64,000 nt of DNA from Marinobacter iranensis. Its GTDB lineage: Bacteria; Pseudomonadota; Gammaproteobacteria; Pseudomonadales; Oleiphilaceae. Made by a program: the position numbers and the translations under genes. The notes under the pieces are model-generated. The model was not told the origin of the DNA and ran no database searches. It worked only from the letters and a program-made list of their open reading frames with translations. Location of the stretch: positions 1 through 64,000 of the forward strand of contig NZ_JANCMW010000009.1 of the NCBI RefSeq assembly GCF_029207565.1, in the 5' to 3' direction. Positions 27,526 to 35,952 of the stretch are shown in pieces (the stretch's first letter is position 1; each line of letters opens with the position of its first letter).

Positions 27526-28431
27526 ATGAAAAAAACGGACTGGCCCATTCGGTGGGATCTGTTGCTTCGCTACCGGCTGATTGAAATCATCGCCCTCTGG
27601 GAAGGACGGCTCACCACCAATCATATCTGCCACAGTTTCGGCATAGGGCGACAACAGGCTTCCAAGGATATAAACACCTACCTGCGGGAACTGGCGCCGG
27701 ACAACCTGGTTTACGATCGCCACCTGAAAGGCTATGTGCCGTCGCCCGGCTTCCGACCAGTGGTCACCAAGGGACATGCCAGCGAATATCAGGATCTTCT
27801 GGCCCGTCAGGACAGCCTCAGTAACACCTTCGAATCCCTCAATATCAGCCTGCCGGACAACACCATCGTTCGCGGCCCGGAACGGGTTGTGAAGCCGGAA
27901 GTCATGCGGGCCGTCGTCGCGGCCGCCCGTCACGGCAGGGTGATGAAGGCAGACTACGCCTCCCTCAGCCCGGCCGGCGTGTCCCAGCGAACACTGGAAC
28001 CCCACACGCTGGTATGCGTGGGCCAGAACTGGCACCTGCGGGCCTGGTGTGACTCCAACCGTGAGTTCCGCGACTTTGCCCTCAGCCGTTTCCGGGGTAA
28101 GCCGGAGACCATTCGGCAACGCAGCCGCCACACCATCCATAACGATGACGACTGGAACCGCCAGATTTCCCTGGTGATGATGCCCGACAGCCGGCTAAAC
28201 AAGGCACAACAGGACATCGTTGCAACCGATTACGGCATGACGGATAACCGGCTTGAGCTCAACATCCGCGCGGCCCTGGCGCCCTATGTGTTGTCCCGGC
28301 TCGGCCTGGGCGCGGACAGCCAGCATCCGGACCCGATGGTGCAGCAGTTGGAGCTGGCCAACGAGGAACAACTGGGCATTGCCGAGTCGGCCCGTGAGAG
28401 AGCTATTAAAGCGGTGGCCGGGCTTTGCTAG
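27526..28431 (+). CDS. WYL domain transcriptional regulator (BrxR/CapW-like architecture)
   Basis: This protein of about 301 residues starts at ATG 27526 (MKKTDWPIRWDLLLRYRL). The N-terminal winged helix (LIEIIALWEGRLTTNHICHSFGIGRQQASKDINTYL) is followed by a WYL-type Sm-like domain (about 125-205: YASLSPAGVSQRTLEPHTLVCVGQNWHLRAWCDSNREFRDFALSRF) and a C-terminal WCX-like region. The same three-domain layout occurs in BrxR/CapW repressors that sense a ligand through the WYL domain and often guard defence islands. No BREX, CBASS or restriction genes lie nearby. Its stop is only 9 bp from the start of the secreted nuclease gene, so both are probably co-transcribed. An alternative start at 27442 would add 28 residues that do not look conserved. 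Confidence 0.85.
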   Translation: MKKTDWPIRWDLLLRYRLIEIIALWEGRLTTNHICHSFGIGRQQASKDINTYLRELAPDNLVYDRHLKGYVPSPGFRPVVTKGHASEYQDLLARQDSLSNTFESLNISLPDNTIVRGPERVVKPEVMRAVVAAARHGRVMKADYASLSPAGVSQRTLEPHTLVCVGQNWHLRAWCDSNREFRDFALSRFRGKPETIRQRSRHTIHNDDDWNRQISLVMMPDSRLNKAQQDIVATDYGMTDNRLELNIRAALAPYVLSRLGLGADSQHPDPMVQQLELANEEQLGIAESARERAIKAVAGLC

Positions 28432-28440
28432 ACTGAGCGG

Positions 28441-30207
28441 GTGACGACAACCAATACCTCCGCTCCCTGGCCCTATGTACTCGCCCTGGCACTGTGGCTG
28501 CCCGCCACTGCGGCCGGCAGTTGCGGTGCCGAAGCTGTTCCGGTTTCCCGAATTCAGGGTACGGGGGACTCCTCCACGCTCGTCAACCAGACTGTAACCG
28601 TTGAAGGCATCATTACCATGGACGCCCGCCACAAGGGCGGATTCCGTGGCTTTTACCTGCAGCAGGCTGATAACGAGACGGATAACAACCCGGCAACCTC
28701 CGAAGCACTTTTCGTTTACACCAATCGCTCACGCGGTCTTCCTGGTGAAAGGGTTCGTGTATCGGGGCGGGTAAAAGAGTTCCACGGCCTGACTGAACTC
28801 ACCGATGTTTCCGTTATAGTCTCATGTGGTCACGCCCAACTGCCGGACCCCGTCCCTGTCACATTGCCCTGGCAAGACGAACAGCGACCGGAACACCTGG
28901 AGAATATGCGGGTTGTAGTGAACGGTGAGTTGACGGTTATCGACCACTACAACCTGGCCCGTTACGGCGAGCTGACACTGGCAGCCAGCACTCAGACCAT
29001 CGCTACGGAAATCCTGGAGCCCGGGCCGGCAGCAGAGGCACTGCACCGGGAGCAAGAACACAACCGGCTGGTTCTTGATGATGGCAAAGGGGCTCGCAAT
29101 CCCCAGCCTGTCCCCTGGCCGGGGCCGGAATTATCTGCAGACAACCCGGTTCGTGCTGGCGACCGGGTCAGCGGGTTGGCAGGCGTACTGGATTTCCGGT
29201 TTGACGCCTGGCGCCTGCAACCGCAATCAACACCGGAGTTCACCTCAGCCAACCGCCGCCCGGAACCGCCGATGCGTTCCGAACGGGCCACGCTCAGGGT
29301 GGTTACCCTCAACCTTGGCAACTTCTTCAACGGTGATGGCGGTGGCAAAGGTTTCCCCGCATTGCGTGGTGCGCGATCCCAAAGTCAGTTCGCGGAACAG
29401 AAGGCGAGGCTGGTTGCCGCGATGAAAGCGCCCGACCCCGACATTATCGCCGTGACGGAAGTTGAGAATGACGGCTACCACGACAACAGCGCCATCGCAG
29501 AGCTGGCGAAGGCTCTCGGAGAACGCTGGCGTTACGTGGAAACACATGGCAACACCGGCAGTGATGCGATTCGCACCGACCTGCTCTACCGAAGCGATCG
29601 GGTGGCCACCGAAGGTCCTGCCAGCCGTCTGACATCGTCCCCTTTTAACCGCCACGGCAGACCACCTGTTGCTCAGGTATTCCGCCATAACAACAGTGAC
29701 CAGACCCTGCGGATCATCGTCCCCCACCTGAAATCCAAGTCATGCCGCGGAGCGAAGGGACCAAACCGGGACCAGAACGACGGCCAGGGCTGCTACAGCC
29801 ACAGTCGCGAACAGGCTACCGGCGCCATAATCCGCTGGGCCGATTCCCTTCCAGACACTGGCAACCTGGCCGGCACGCTGATCACCGGCGACATGAACAG
29901 CTACGCCCGGGAAACAGCCCTACAGTTGATGGCCAGTGCGGGTTATACCAATGCCGTTCGCCAATTCCATGACTGCAATCCAAGCAATTGCAGCCAGACC
30001 AGTTATCGCTTCCATGGCCGTAGCGGCACCCTGGACTACAGCCTGGTGTCGGAAGGGCTCGCCGCTCGGCTCGTCGGCGCCGCAACCTGGTCGATAAACG
30101 CTGACGAGCCCCGGGCGCTGGGCTACAAGGGGCCGATTCCGGTGCCTGGAAACCAGCCCTGGCGTTCATCAGACCACGACCCGGTCGTTACCGACTTCGC
30201 CCTCTGA
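28441..30207 (+). CDS. Secreted ExeM/NucH-type endonuclease/exonuclease/phosphatase
   Basis: This 588-residue protein starts at GTG 28441, with a signal peptide (WPYVLALALWLPATAAG). An OB-fold region (residues 30-250; VEGIITMDARHKGGFRGFYLQ) precedes a DNase I-like catalytic domain (about 285-588). Active-site motifs are visible: RVVTLNLGNFFNG, DIIAVTEVEND (catalytic Glu), LITGDMNSYARE (Asp/Asn) and the terminal SSDHDPVVTDF. Homologues such as Shewanella ExeM and Vibrio Xds are extracellular nucleases that use DNA as a phosphorus source and modulate biofilm. No lamin-tail domain or sorting tail is present, so free secretion or periplasmic location is likely. It appears to be cotranscribed with the WYL regulator. 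Confidence 0.9.
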   Translation: MTTTNTSAPWPYVLALALWLPATAAGSCGAEAVPVSRIQGTGDSSTLVNQTVTVEGIITMDARHKGGFRGFYLQQADNETDNNPATSEALFVYTNRSRGLPGERVRVSGRVKEFHGLTELTDVSVIVSCGHAQLPDPVPVTLPWQDEQRPEHLENMRVVVNGELTVIDHYNLARYGELTLAASTQTIATEILEPGPAAEALHREQEHNRLVLDDGKGARNPQPVPWPGPELSADNPVRAGDRVSGLAGVLDFRFDAWRLQPQSTPEFTSANRRPEPPMRSERATLRVVTLNLGNFFNGDGGGKGFPALRGARSQSQFAEQKARLVAAMKAPDPDIIAVTEVENDGYHDNSAIAELAKALGERWRYVETHGNTGSDAIRTDLLYRSDRVATEGPASRLTSSPFNRHGRPPVAQVFRHNNSDQTLRIIVPHLKSKSCRGAKGPNRDQNDGQGCYSHSREQATGAIIRWADSLPDTGNLAGTLITGDMNSYARETALQLMASAGYTNAVRQFHDCNPSNCSQTSYRFHGRSGTLDYSLVSEGLAARLVGAATWSINADEPRALGYKGPIPVPGNQPWRSSDHDPVVTDFAL

Positions 30208-30308
30208 ACCAACCTTGCCCCGCTGCCGCTGCGTCAGGGCGGACAGGCCAAAGCCCGGCACCGGATAACAGGTACACTGGGCCTATCCAATCAGAGCGGA
30301 AGCATGCT

Positions 30309-31211
30309 GTGAAAATACCCACTCCGAATTTATGGCCAGCCGCCCGCACCGGGCAGCGCTGGCTGGTTCAGGCAAAGCGGCGGGAAACCGGCATCGACGG
30401 GCACCGTATGGTGTACCTTGAAAAAGGATCACCTGCCGCCGACCGGCCTACCGTGTTGCTGCTTCACGGTTTTGCGGCAATGAAAGAGAACTGGGCCTTC
30501 TGGCTGCAACGCCTGCCGAGCCACTGGCACATACTGGTCCCGGACCTGCCAGGGTTCGGAGAAAGCGACTATCATCCCGGCGCCAGCTACCGCTACGAGG
30601 AGCAGGCATTACGCCTGAAGGCGTGGATTGCCACCCTTGCGACGAACAACATTCACATTGTAGGCAGTTCCATGGGTGGCGCCATTGCCGCCGTCCTCGC
30701 CCACAAGATGACACCCGGGCCAGCCTCGCTGACTGTGCTGAACAGTGCCGGCATCCCCGAACACCCGGACGTGGATCTCGACGCCCCCTTCGAAACCGAC
30801 CGCGACGCCATCCTGATTCCCCGTGACTGGGCCGGCGTTTACCGGATGTTCAACAGCGTTGGCAATGGCAGGCCCACCGCCATGGGTGTGGCCATGGCGG
30901 GGCTGCTGGGGCCGGACCTGTTACAGCGAACCGGAGCCCTGCGCCACATTTTCAATGACATGCTCGCCGACGCGCTGGCACCGGCGCGCTACCTGGGCCC
31001 GGAAACCCCGCCGCTGCAGGTGCAGTGGGGTGACCGCGATGTGATTACCCCCACCCGCTGTGTCGACTGGTTTCGCAAGGTTACCCCGGGCGCGGATATC
31101 CATGTGTTTAGCGGGGTTGGTCACCTCCCCATGCTGGAGAATCCGGGCCGTTCAGCCAGGGCCATGGCCGAATTCGTGGAACGCCATTCCGTGAGCGTTC
31201 AAACCGTTTAA
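30309..31211 (+). CDS. Alpha/beta hydrolase
   Basis: This 300-residue alpha/beta-hydrolase starts at GTG 30309, supported by GGAAG seven bases upstream. The oxyanion strand motif is LLLHGFAAMKENW (about residues 50-62), the nucleophile elbow is VGSSMGG (Ser near 121), and the catalytic Asp lies in WGDRDVITPT and the His in GVGHLPMLE. The fold resembles lipases and the meta-cleavage/epoxide hydrolase group. The substrate cannot be named. The gene is followed 121 bp downstream by an AraC regulator with an arabinose-binding-like domain, a pairing often seen near lipid- or ester-degrading enzymes, so control by that regulator is plausible. Confidence 0.87.
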   Translation: MKIPTPNLWPAARTGQRWLVQAKRRETGIDGHRMVYLEKGSPAADRPTVLLLHGFAAMKENWAFWLQRLPSHWHILVPDLPGFGESDYHPGASYRYEEQALRLKAWIATLATNNIHIVGSSMGGAIAAVLAHKMTPGPASLTVLNSAGIPEHPDVDLDAPFETDRDAILIPRDWAGVYRMFNSVGNGRPTAMGVAMAGLLGPDLLQRTGALRHIFNDMLADALAPARYLGPETPPLQVQWGDRDVITPTRCVDWFRKVTPGADIHVFSGVGHLPMLENPGRSARAMAEFVERHSVSVQTV

Positions 31212-31332
31212 TTGGCCTGCATATCCTGTTGACCCGTCAGCGAAGTCATGGGGTGGAAGCACAACTCAGTTCATAATCGTGGAAGAAGTTTCATCCCTGA
31301 CATAACAACAACAGGAAACATGAGGAAACCCC

Positions 31333-32406
31333 ATGCGCGCCTCAGTATCTACAACTCAGGATCTGGGCATGCCGGCCATTTACCTGCATTTGCTGGCGGA
31401 GTTGCTGCAATCCATCGGCGTCGATGAGAAGGCGCTGCTCAAGCGCGTCGGTCTCGACCCCGTGCGCCTGAAATCGACGGATTTGCGGGTCAGCCAGTCC
31501 CAGGCCAGCGAATTCGTGACTCGTGCGATTATCGAAAGCGGCGAACCCGGGCTTGGCATCATGCTGGCGCGGGAGCTGCGATTGCCGCTGCACGGTGCCC
31601 TGGGTACGGCGGTAATGAGCAGCCGCACCCTGGAGGATGCCCTGGACCTGATGACGCGGTACCTGACCCTACGGGCCCCGCACCTGCAGGTGAGCCGCCG
31701 GCAGAACAACGGTCAGGTTATCTACGCCATTTCCTGCGGCATCGACCTGGGGCCACTGCAAGGTTTTATCATGGATGCCATGCTGTTCGGCTGCGCCTCC
31801 ATGGGTGCCCAACTGACCGGTGCGCCGGTGGCCGGCTCGTCCATTCACCGTCGCGGCGCGGAACCAACCTACTTCTATCGCTTCCGCCAGCAGATACCGG
31901 TGCCAGTGGTGTACGGTGCCGCCGAAGACGCCATTGTGATTCCTGATTCGCAACTGGCGCTGCCCATCCGCTTTACCGACGACCAGCTCGCCGCCTCATC
32001 AAAAGCACAGTGCGAGGAAGCCCTGCGTCTGCTGACGGAAGACGCCGGCTTTGCCTGCCGGGTAAGGCGGGTGATTGAAACCAGCCACCCGTTTCCGCCA
32101 AAATTGGCCCGGGTGGCCACCACCCTGTTTGTCTCGGAGCGTACCCTGAAGCGTCGTTTACAGGCTGAGGAGGCCAGTTTTCAACACCTGGTAGACCAGG
32201 TGCGGCTGGAACGGGCAGGGGAGTTGCTACAAAATACCACCATGAACCTGAGCCAGATCGCCGACGCCCTGGGTTATGCCGACGCTGCCAACTTTACCCG
32301 GGCCTTCAAGCGCTGGACCGGCCAGAGCCCCAGTCAGTATCGAAACCGGGAACCTTTACCGCAAACAGCTGCGACGGGCCGGACACCGGCCAATGCAATG
32401 GCCTGA
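31333..32406 (+). CDS. AraC family regulator with arabinose-binding-like N-terminal domain
   Basis: This 357-residue regulator has the PF12625-type N-terminal domain (about residues 20-205; LLQSIGVDEKALLKRVGL...FVTRAIIESGEPGLGIMLARE). A C-terminal AraC DNA-binding domain follows, with two helix-turn-helix units (VATTLFVSERTLKRRLQAEEASF and LSQIADALGYADAANFTRAF), ending in W-T-G-Q-S-P-S-Q-Y-R. This subgroup includes OruR and regulators of fatty-acid or alkane-derived pathways that sense hydrophobic ligands. It is probably linked to the upstream alpha/beta hydrolase. It is convergent with queE, 5 bp apart at their 3' ends. Confidence 0.9.
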   Translation: MRASVSTTQDLGMPAIYLHLLAELLQSIGVDEKALLKRVGLDPVRLKSTDLRVSQSQASEFVTRAIIESGEPGLGIMLARELRLPLHGALGTAVMSSRTLEDALDLMTRYLTLRAPHLQVSRRQNNGQVIYAISCGIDLGPLQGFIMDAMLFGCASMGAQLTGAPVAGSSIHRRGAEPTYFYRFRQQIPVPVVYGAAEDAIVIPDSQLALPIRFTDDQLAASSKAQCEEALRLLTEDAGFACRVRRVIETSHPFPPKLARVATTLFVSERTLKRRLQAEEASFQHLVDQVRLERAGELLQNTTMNLSQIADALGYADAANFTRAFKRWTGQSPSQYRNREPLPQTAATGRTPANAMA

Positions 32407-32411
32407 AGTGC

Positions 32412-33068
32412 TCAGTCGATGCCGATAATCTTGTGCATCTGCAGGGTCAGCCGCCATTGCGGGTGGGCCAGGCAGTAATCCGTAGCCTTGCGGGTATTGC
32501 TTTGTTTGACCGGATCGGGCTCGCCTTCGGACAAGGTCGGTGACGCCATTGGCGAAAGAAAATAGTGGCTGGCCCGGATGTCTGCGAAATGCTCGGGCAT
32601 GGCCAGGGGCTGGGGATAGACCACTTTCAGCTCATCGCACTGACGCAGCACCACCGGTGCATCCGCCTTGGGGCTGACACACAGCCAGTCAATACCGGCT
32701 GGCGCCGGAAGCGTACCATTGGTTTCCACCCCCACTTCAAAGCCGGCCTGATGGAAAGCTTCGATCAATTTCTCGTCCAGTTGCAGCAGAGGTTCCCCCC
32801 CGGTACACACCACGTAGGGCCGGCCGGGTGCTTGCGGCCAAAGGCTGCGTATATGGGCCGCCAGTGCCTCCGCGGTTTCGAACCGGCCGCCGTTCTGGCC
32901 GTCGGTTCCCACAAAATCCGTATCGCAGAAATTGCACACGGCACTGGCCCGGTCCTTTTCGCGGCCGGTCCAGAGATTGCATTTGCTGAAGCGACAGAAC
33001 ACCGCCGCCCGGCCTGCCTGGGCACCTTCACCCTGAAGGGTGTAGAACGCTTCCTTGACCCGGTACAT
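32412..33068 (-). CDS. queE: 7-carboxy-7-deazaguanine synthase QueE
   Basis: This 218-residue radical-SAM enzyme converts 6-carboxytetrahydropterin to 7-carboxy-7-deazaguanine in the queuosine/preQ0 pathway. The unusual cluster motif is CX14CX2C: the last Cys of CRFSKC (residues 26-31), then VCNFCDTDF. This matches the proteobacterial QueE type. Other conserved segments are EAFYTLQGEGAQAGR at the N-terminus, VCTGGEPLLQ, and VETNGTLPAP. Its start overlaps the stop of queC by one base (TGATG), so the two are translationally coupled. queD and queF are not adjacent. Confidence 0.95.
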   Translation of the reverse strand: MYRVKEAFYTLQGEGAQAGRAAVFCRFSKCNLWTGREKDRASAVCNFCDTDFVGTDGQNGGRFETAEALAAHIRSLWPQAPGRPYVVCTGGEPLLQLDEKLIEAFHQAGFEVGVETNGTLPAPAGIDWLCVSPKADAPVVLRQCDELKVVYPQPLAMPEHFADIRASHYFLSPMASPTLSEGEPDPVKQSNTRKATDYCLAHPQWRLTLQMHKIIGID

Positions 33069-33733
33069 CAGCTTGCCACCTCGTAGGACAGGGGGTCTGT
33101 CAGCCCATTGCTGGCAAAGGCCTCAAGGCGCTCCACACAGGAGCCGCAGCGGCCACAGGCCTTGTCGCGGCCGTTATAGCAGGTCCAGGTTTTGCTGTAG
33201 TCGAGACCCAGCTTTAATCCTTCGGCAAGGATGGCCCCCTTGTCAGAGCCCATGAATGGCGCCTCGATTCCGACCGATTGGTAGTTGGCCACCCGGCAGA
33301 CGGCATCCATTTTCTGAACAAACTCCGGACGGCAATCCGGATAAATAGCGTGGTCCCCACCATGGGCACCGTACCAGACTGCAATAGCGCCAGCTGTGAC
33401 CGCATAGCCGGTGGCCAGTGACAGCAGGATCATATTGCGGTTGGGCACCACGGTGGCTTTCATGCTGTCTTCCTCGTAGTGTCCCTCGGGCACCGCCACG
33501 TCGTCGGTCAGTGCCGAGCCGGCCATTACTTCACTCAGTGCGCGGATATCGATCACCTTGTGCGGCACCGACAACTCATCGCATACCTGGCGGGCGCATT
33601 CCAGTTCACGCACATGACGCTGGCCATAATCAAACGACAGAGCATGAACCTTGTACCCTCGGGCACGGGCAAGGTGAAGCAGGGTGAACGAATCCATTCC
33701 CCCGGAATAGATCACAACTACGGTATTGGTCAT
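33068..33733 (-). CDS. queC: 7-cyano-7-deazaguanine synthase QueC
   Basis: This 221-residue ATP-dependent enzyme makes preQ0 from 7-carboxy-7-deazaguanine and ammonia. The PP-loop [13 protein letters not shown] lies at the N-terminus. The zinc-binding Cys cluster near the C-terminus is [15 protein letters not shown], with [14 protein letters not shown] before it. The start ATG 33733 ([12 protein letters not shown]) matches the family; the frame is open further upstream to 33832, but that extension does not look like QueC. It is cotranscribed with queE. The products act before the Tgt step that installs queuosine in tRNA. Confidence 0.95.
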   Translation of the reverse strand: MTNTVVVIYSGGMDSFTLLHLARARGYKVHALSFDYGQRHVRELECARQVCDELSVPHKVIDIRALSEVMAGSALTDDVAVPEGHYEEDSMKATVVPNRNMILLSLATGYAVTAGAIAVWYGAHGGDHAIYPDCRPEFVQKMDAVCRVANYQSVGIEAPFMGSDKGAILAEGLKLGLDYSKTWTCYNGRDKACGRCGSCVERLEAFASNGLTDPLSYEVAS

Positions 33734-33853
33734 CAGGTCATCCCGGTTGTACGCGTGGACACATTGTAACAGTGGAATGCGATGATGGGTTCGCGTCTGC
33801 AGGAGTGGGCGGGTAAACTCTGATAACGGCACATCAACAGATAATCAGGCGGA

Positions 33854-34384
33854 ATGAGAACCAGAACCAGCCCAGCCTTCATTGACTTTGAGGCCTCCAG
33901 CCTCGACCTGATCGCCAGCTATCCGATCGAGGTTGGCATTTGCCTGCCCGACGGCACCCTGCACAGTTGGCTGATCCGGCCCCATGTACTCTGGCAGGAC
34001 TGGTCCGAGAGCGCTGAAAAAGTTCACGGTATCACCCGGGAAACCCTGGAACAGGACGGCACACCAGTATCGGAAGTTGCTGAAAGCCTCAACCGGCTTC
34101 TCTCGGGGCAGGTATTCTGCGATGCCTGGACTTTCGACAGCTTCTGGCTCCACCGCCTGTTTCGCGCCGCCAACACCCGCGCCGATTTCCAGCTCGAATC
34201 CATTTCCATGTTGCTGGACGCCCCTCAGGTGAGGCTATGGTCATCCACGCGGCAGGCAGTTATCAACCGCCTGGGATTACCCGTACACAGGGCGGCAAAC
34301 GATGCCCTTATCCTCCACCGGACCTGGGAAGAGATCCAGCTGTCTTCCACTGCGGTATTCAGTGCCGGGAACGACGCACCCTGA
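33854..34384 (+). CDS. DEDDh 3'-5' exonuclease family protein
   Basis: This 176-residue protein has the DnaQ-like (DEDDh) exonuclease fold. ExoI is PAFIDFEASSLD (Asp and Glu at about residues 11 and 13), ExoII includes the conserved FCDAWTFDSFWLHRLF segment, and ExoIII is the VHRAANDALI His-x4-Asp motif (near residue 155). The family trims 3' ends of DNA or RNA using two metal ions. Size and motifs fit the small stand-alone exonuclease-like proteins of gammaproteobacteria rather than the DNA polymerase epsilon subunit. Its 3' end overlaps the convergent small membrane-protein gene by 26 bp. Confidence 0.85.
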   Translation: MRTRTSPAFIDFEASSLDLIASYPIEVGICLPDGTLHSWLIRPHVLWQDWSESAEKVHGITRETLEQDGTPVSEVAESLNRLLSGQVFCDAWTFDSFWLHRLFRAANTRADFQLESISMLLDAPQVRLWSSTRQAVINRLGLPVHRAANDALILHRTWEEIQLSSTAVFSAGNDAP

Positions 34385-34598
34385 GAGCGATAACCTCGAG
34401 GCCATCACGCAGCGTGTTCAGTGTCCAATAGGTGACCAGTGCCATCAGGACTGCGCCGATCACCGTGAAGGAAAAATCGTCTCCCACCATCTCGCTGCGT
34501 GCAACCAACATATAGGCGGCCAGCGCCACCACCAGCAACATTTCAATAATAACGTGCGACTGGAACCGGTTTCTTGCAGATCCATTTTCTTCGGACAT
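34359..34598 (-). CDS. Small two-helix membrane protein of unknown function
   Basis: This 79-residue protein starts at ATG 34598 (MSEENGSARNRFQ). It has two hydrophobic segments (HVIIEMLLVVALAAYMLVA and FSFTVIGAVLMALVTYWTL) linked by a short acidic loop, with a basic C-terminal tail (LRVRRSRH). The layout resembles small inner-membrane proteins of the phosphate-starvation-inducible PsiE kind, but I do not claim that identity. There is no strong Shine-Dalgarno sequence. The 3' end overlaps the exonuclease gene by 26 bp on the opposite strand. Confidence 0.6.
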   Translation of the reverse strand: MSEENGSARNRFQSHVIIEMLLVVALAAYMLVARSEMVGDDFSFTVIGAVLMALVTYWTLNTLRDGLEVIALRVRRSRH

Positions 34599-34738
34599 TT
34601 TACTGGGTTTCAACCTCTGATTTCTGACAAAATTTGCATTGATTAGTATACGAATTATCGCCAATCAGGGCCGGAACGTCTGTACGAACTAGTGGCTACG
34701 AGGTTTCCACGATACGGCGAGCCGCTTTTTGAGGAGGC

Positions 34739-34765
34739 AAAAAAAACGCAGCCCCGAGGGCTGCG
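34739..34765 (-). terminator. Intrinsic terminator, minus strand
   Basis: CGCAGCCC pairs with GGGCTGCG around a three-base loop, followed on the minus strand by eight Ts. Confidence 0.85.
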
Positions 34766-34850
34766 TATAAAGGAGAGATCCATGCAGTGCGCCACAGATA
34801 AAAGGTGGGCACTGGAGGATTGCACAACGTAAAACACGTGACAGGGCGAA
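34739..34850 (-). ncRNA. Candidate small RNA (unnamed)
   Basis: Reading the minus strand, a CATAAT -10-like box (34855-34850) is followed by CU-rich segments (TCCTCC and ATCTCTCC). Between them is a long hairpin (CAGTGCGCCAC 34785-34795 with GTGGGCACTG 34805-34814). The RNA ends in a strong intrinsic terminator (stem 34747-34754/34758-34765, then eight Ts). Nothing upstream on that strand needs this terminator, which suggests an independent RNA of about 105 nt. The -35 is poor, so the 5' end is uncertain. Confidence 0.45.
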
Positions 34851-35137
34851 TTATGACCAATCCGCCCAACCGCGTCTGTAGGGGTTTGCCGAAGCACTGT
34901 GCCCCTTGCAAAGCATCGGGTAAGCGATACACTGATACCAGTACCGAAACCGAAATGTCCGGCTAAACCTGCCGGTAAAGAGCCAGTTGATATGCGTCAG
35001 AATCAGCAACATCCGATGATTGATACGATTGCGTACCGCAACAGCGGGACGTGTGCGTACGCTATGGTGAAAGACATCTAACGGCTTTCGGTCAGTCCCG
35101 GGAGCCTTTGGAGCGACCGGGCCAGCTTCTCCGCAAG

Positions 35138-35172
35138 ACCCCGGTTGCCCAGAGCACCGGGGTTTTGTTTTT
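35138..35172 (+). terminator. Intrinsic terminator or attenuator upstream of the 89-residue gene
   Basis: ACCCCGGT (35138-35145) pairs with ACCGGGGT (35156-35163), followed by TTTGTTTTT. It lies 17 bp before the Shine-Dalgarno sequence of the next gene on the same strand. It either ends a short upstream RNA or attenuates that gene. Confidence 0.75.
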
Positions 35173-35200
35173 GCAGCCGCAAAACGACAAGGAGAAGATC

Positions 35201-35470
35201 ATGAAGAGACATTCGACAAAAGCAGCGAACCAGCCGGCGAGCAGCCGCACGGGGCCCATTCGGCGCCCGGAAAAGCTGCCGCTGCTGGATGCCATCTGCA
35301 AGAAGCTGAACCAGCGCGTCAACCTGGACGACGAACAGCGGGTGCTGGGACTGTATGAGCGGGGCTGGATATTCAAGGGCGTGCTGGGCAACCTGAATGA
35401 CGCCGAAGCGCGGTACGTCCGCGCCCTGGCCACCCGTTACAATTCCTGGATTGCCCGCCAGGTTGCGTAA
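35201..35470 (+). CDS. Small hypothetical protein
   Basis: This 89-residue, basic, soluble protein has a disordered N-terminus (MKRHSTKAANQPASSRTG). A helical core with a conserved look follows (LDDEQRVLGLYERGWIFKGVLGNLNDAEARYVRALATRYNSW). I do not recognise the family. The start ATG 35201 is well supported by AAGGAG seven bases upstream; a longer frame from 35051 would run through the terminator hairpin and is rejected. Its position 3' to 3' against a response-regulator gene gives no functional clue. The terminator upstream suggests conditional expression. Confidence 0.7.
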   Translation: MKRHSTKAANQPASSRTGPIRRPEKLPLLDAICKKLNQRVNLDDEQRVLGLYERGWIFKGVLGNLNDAEARYVRALATRYNSWIARQVA

Positions 35471-35493
35471 CGGACATCATACGGGCCGAACCG

Positions 35494-35907
35494 TCAGTGC
35501 TGGCGGTTCAGGCCCTGTATCATGGTGGCATCTGCGCCGTGCACCATGGCATAGTTGTTCACCACATCGTGGATTTTTTCCTGAGAGTAAGGCTTGACCA
35601 CATAGCCATTGGCCCCGGCGCTGATTGCCTTCTGGATACTGTCGATCGAATCGTCCGCCGTCACCAGGACAATGTGCTGGTTTTTCCTCTTCGCCTTGAA
35701 CTCCTCCATCAACTGGTGCCCGTTGCCATCCGGCAAACCCAGGTCCAGCAGTATGATCTGGAACACTTCAGCTTCAAAGGCCGCCCTGGCGCCGGCAATG
35801 TCCGGGCATTCGGCGACACTGGTTGCGCCCGCGTTGTAAAGCATCTCCACCAGCCTTTCCCTCATGACCGGCTCGTCTTCCACCACCAGTATTCTGAGTT
35901 CACTCAT
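35494..35907 (-). CDS. Single-domain CheY-like response regulator
   Basis: This 137-residue protein consists of one receiver domain. The acidic pocket is VVEDEP (about residues 8-13), the phosphoacceptor Asp lies in IILLDLGLPDGNG (near residue 56), and the Thr and Lys signatures are VTADDS and VVKPYS. No output domain follows, so it should act by binding a partner or as a phosphotransfer intermediate. It is the third gene of an operon after the hybrid kinase (36557-40078) and a membrane protein. The kinase ends in an HPt domain, so a kinase-HPt-receiver relay is likely. Confidence 0.9.
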   Translation of the reverse strand: MSELRILVVEDEPVMRERLVEMLYNAGATSVAECPDIAGARAAFEAEVFQIILLDLGLPDGNGHQLMEEFKAKRKNQHIVLVTADDSIDSIQKAISAGANGYVVKPYSQEKIHDVVNNYAMVHGADATMIQGLNRQH

Positions 35908-35952
35908 ACCCTGCCTCCTGATTGTGCTTCATATCCGGCCCCGCGTGGCATT

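Larger units (their letters stand above)
34599..35200. other. 602-bp gene-poor region with two intrinsic terminators
   Basis: No protein gene is convincing here. The region holds a minus-strand terminator and candidate small RNA (34739-34850), and a plus-strand terminator or attenuator (35138-35172) ahead of the 89-residue gene. Open frames that run through both terminator hairpins are judged spurious. Confidence 0.55.

Noticed and set aside
27526..28431. WYL regulator as a marker of a BREX or CBASS defence island
   Set aside because: No methyltransferase, nucleotidyltransferase, PglZ, effector or restriction gene is near; the neighbours are a secreted nuclease and an MFS carrier.
34655..34932. 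Two minus-strand frames (80 and 78 residues)
   Set aside because: Both read through the strong terminator at 34739-34765 and have no coding features.
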